From: Pseudomonadota bacterium
Lineage (GTDB): Bacteria; Pseudomonadota; Gammaproteobacteria; Burkholderiales; Burkholderiaceae_C
Assembly (NCBI GenBank): GCA_023387335.1
Contig: JAEWIF010000004.1
Span: forward strand, 186,001-250,000
DNA: 64,000 nucleotides
Direction of reading: 5' to 3'
Under the pieces are notes generated by a model. It had not been told where the DNA came from and did no database searches. It worked only from the letters and a program-made list of their open reading frames with translations. Positions 62,859-64,000 of this stretch are shown piece after piece. A program made the position numbers and the translations under genes. Numbering within the stretch: the first letter of the stretch is position 1; each line of letters starts with the position of its first letter.

Positions 62859-64000
62859 CAGGCCCGTAGCGCCAGTTCGGCGGCCTTGCCCAGATAGCTG
62901 CCCGGCGTCATCGCGAGGAGGCGGTCGCGCTCCTCGGGCGGGATGTCAAGCGAGCGGATCAGCGCCTGCAGGTCCTCGGCGCGCACGGCCTTGCCGCGCG
63001 TGACTTCCTTGAGCTTCTCGTACGCGCCCTCGACGCCGAAGCGGCGCATCACCGTCTGGATCGGCTCGGCGAGCACTTCCCAGGCATGGTCGAGGTCGGC
63101 ATCCAGCGCCTCGCGATTGAGTTCCAGCTTCGCCAGGCCGATGCCCATCGAGTGGTACGCGAGCGCCGCGTAGCCGAGGGCCACGCCCATGTTGCGCAGC
63201 ACGGTGGAATCGGTCAGGTCGCGCTGCCAGCGCGAGACCGGCAGCTTCTCCGACAGGTGCCGCAGCAGCGCGTTGGCCAGGCCCAGGTTGCCCTCGGCAT
63301 TCTCGAAGTCGATCGGGTTGACCTTGTGCGGCATGGTGGACGAGCCGATCTCGCCCTCGCGCAGCTTCTGCTTGAAGTAGCCCAGGCTGACGTAGCCCCA
63401 GACGTCGCGCGCCCAGTCCACCAGGATGGTGTTGGCGCGTGCCACGGCGTCGAACAGCTCCGCCATGTAGTCGTGCGGTTCGATCTGGATGCTGTAAGGC
63501 TGGAAGGTCAGGCCCAGGCCAAGCGGCTCCGGCGTCTCCACCACCTTGCGGCTGAAGGCCTCCCAGTCGAACTCGGGCCAGGCCGCCAGGTGCGCGTTGT
63601 AGTTGCCCACCGCGCCGTTCATCTTGCCGAGCAGCTTGACGGCGGCGATGCGCTCCCGCGCAGCGGCCAGGCGCACCACCACGTTGGCGATCTCCTTGCC
63701 GACGGTGGTGGGGCTGGCGGTCTGGCCGTGGGTGCGACTGAGCATGGGCACGTCGGCATAGGCGTGCGCCATCTCGCGCATGCGGGCGATCAGCGCGTCC
63801 AGCCCGGGCAGCAGCACCTGCTCGCGGGCGTATTTCAGCTGCAGCGCATGGCTGGTGTTGTTGATGTCCTCGCTGGTGCAGGCGAAGTGGACGAACTCGC
63901 TGGCCGCGCGCAGCTCGGGCCGCGCCTCGAACTTGGACTTGATCCAGTACTCGACCGCCTTCACGTCGTGGTTGGTGGTCTTCTCGATCTCCTTGATGGC
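62858..64000 (-). CDS. purB: Adenylosuccinate lyase PurB (C-terminal 380 residues; cut by window edge)
   Basis: A fumarase-superfamily lyase acting twice in purine synthesis. The signature GEIGSSTMPHKVNPIDFENAE is present, with FVHFACTSEDINNTSHAL and MLSRTHGQTASPTT. The N-terminus lies beyond base 64000; upstream codons read through from AIKEIEKTTNHDVKAVEY. It is followed by yaeQ with a one-base overlap. Confidence 0.96.
   Translation of the reverse strand, partial: AIKEIEKTTNHDVKAVEYWIKSKFEARPELRAASEFVHFACTSEDINNTSHALQLKYAREQVLLPGLDALIARMREMAHAYADVPMLSRTHGQTASPTTVGKEIANVVVRLAAARERIAAVKLLGKMNGAVGNYNAHLAAWPEFDWEAFSRKVVETPEPLGLGLTFQPYSIQIEPHDYMAELFDAVARANTILVDWARDVWGYVSLGYFKQKLREGEIGSSTMPHKVNPIDFENAEGNLGLANALLRHLSEKLPVSRWQRDLTDSTVLRNMGVALGYAALAYHSMGIGLAKLELNREALDADLDHAWEVLAEPIQTVMRRFGVEGAYEKLKEVTRGKAVRAEDLQALIRSLDIPPEERDRLLAMTPGSYLGKAAELALRA

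Overview
The window is a GC-rich, gene-dense bacterial chromosome segment. Gene content points to a betaproteobacterium of the order Burkholderiales, probably near Comamonadaceae/Ramlibacter. The evidence is metX-metW, the lptD-surA-rsmA block with a divergent sugar kinase of AmgK type, recA-recX, a TopB-SWIB fusion beside a SET-domain gene, and TfpX- and PglL-type pilin genes. This placement is inferred from gene content, not from a search. No rRNA, tRNA, CRISPR array, insertion sequence or prophage is visible. Both ends cut a gene: amt at the left and purB at the right.

0.7-13 kb: an ammonium transporter gene with its own sigma-54 promoter diverges from metX-metW, which sits behind a SAM-II riboswitch and an intrinsic terminator. 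Then come a chromate transporter, a D-erythronate dehydrogenase/2-oxotetronate isomerase pair, small hypothetical proteins, an M20 peptidase, an alpha/beta hydrolase, an MFS transporter, rsmE and amgK.

13-31 kb: lptD-surA-rsmA (outer-membrane assembly and ribosome maturation), a secreted guanyl-specific RNase overlapping its barstar-type inhibitor, maeB, a ParD-like/zeta-like pair, and the pepP-murU-speD cluster. The SpeD homologue lacks key catalytic residues. Central carbon genes tkt and gapA follow, then a membrane class III cyclase and a CYP152-like P450 that has lost its haem-ligand cysteine.

31-44 kb: topB with a C-terminal SWIB domain and a SET-domain methyltransferase gene diverge across a 37-nt alternating pyrimidine-purine tract that could adopt Z-DNA. 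Then birA, a SPOR protein, a glutathione S-transferase, a TctDE-like two-component system, a MarR regulator divergent from LexA-controlled recA-recX, argC and sucCD.

44-61 kb: the most system-like region. In one direction it encodes a CHASE2-Ser/Thr kinase, a PP2C phosphatase, an FHA protein, a CHASE2-adenylate cyclase, a probable cAMP phosphodiesterase, a GAF-containing PilB/GspE-type ATPase, a type IV pilin behind a sigma-54 promoter, two tandem PglL-type O-oligosaccharyltransferases, a TfpX-type pilin accessory protein and a BepA-like protease. Only moaC runs the other way inside it. The order suggests phospho- and cAMP-signalling coupled to assembly and glycosylation of a pilus. The parts are known families; the connection between them is inference.

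61-64 kb: small conserved proteins (YvlD-like, DUF3717/DUF1289, DUF2007), yaeQ and the 3' part of purB. Translational coupling is common here (ATGA, GTGA, TTGA and TGATG junctions), and several genes appear to start with TTG.
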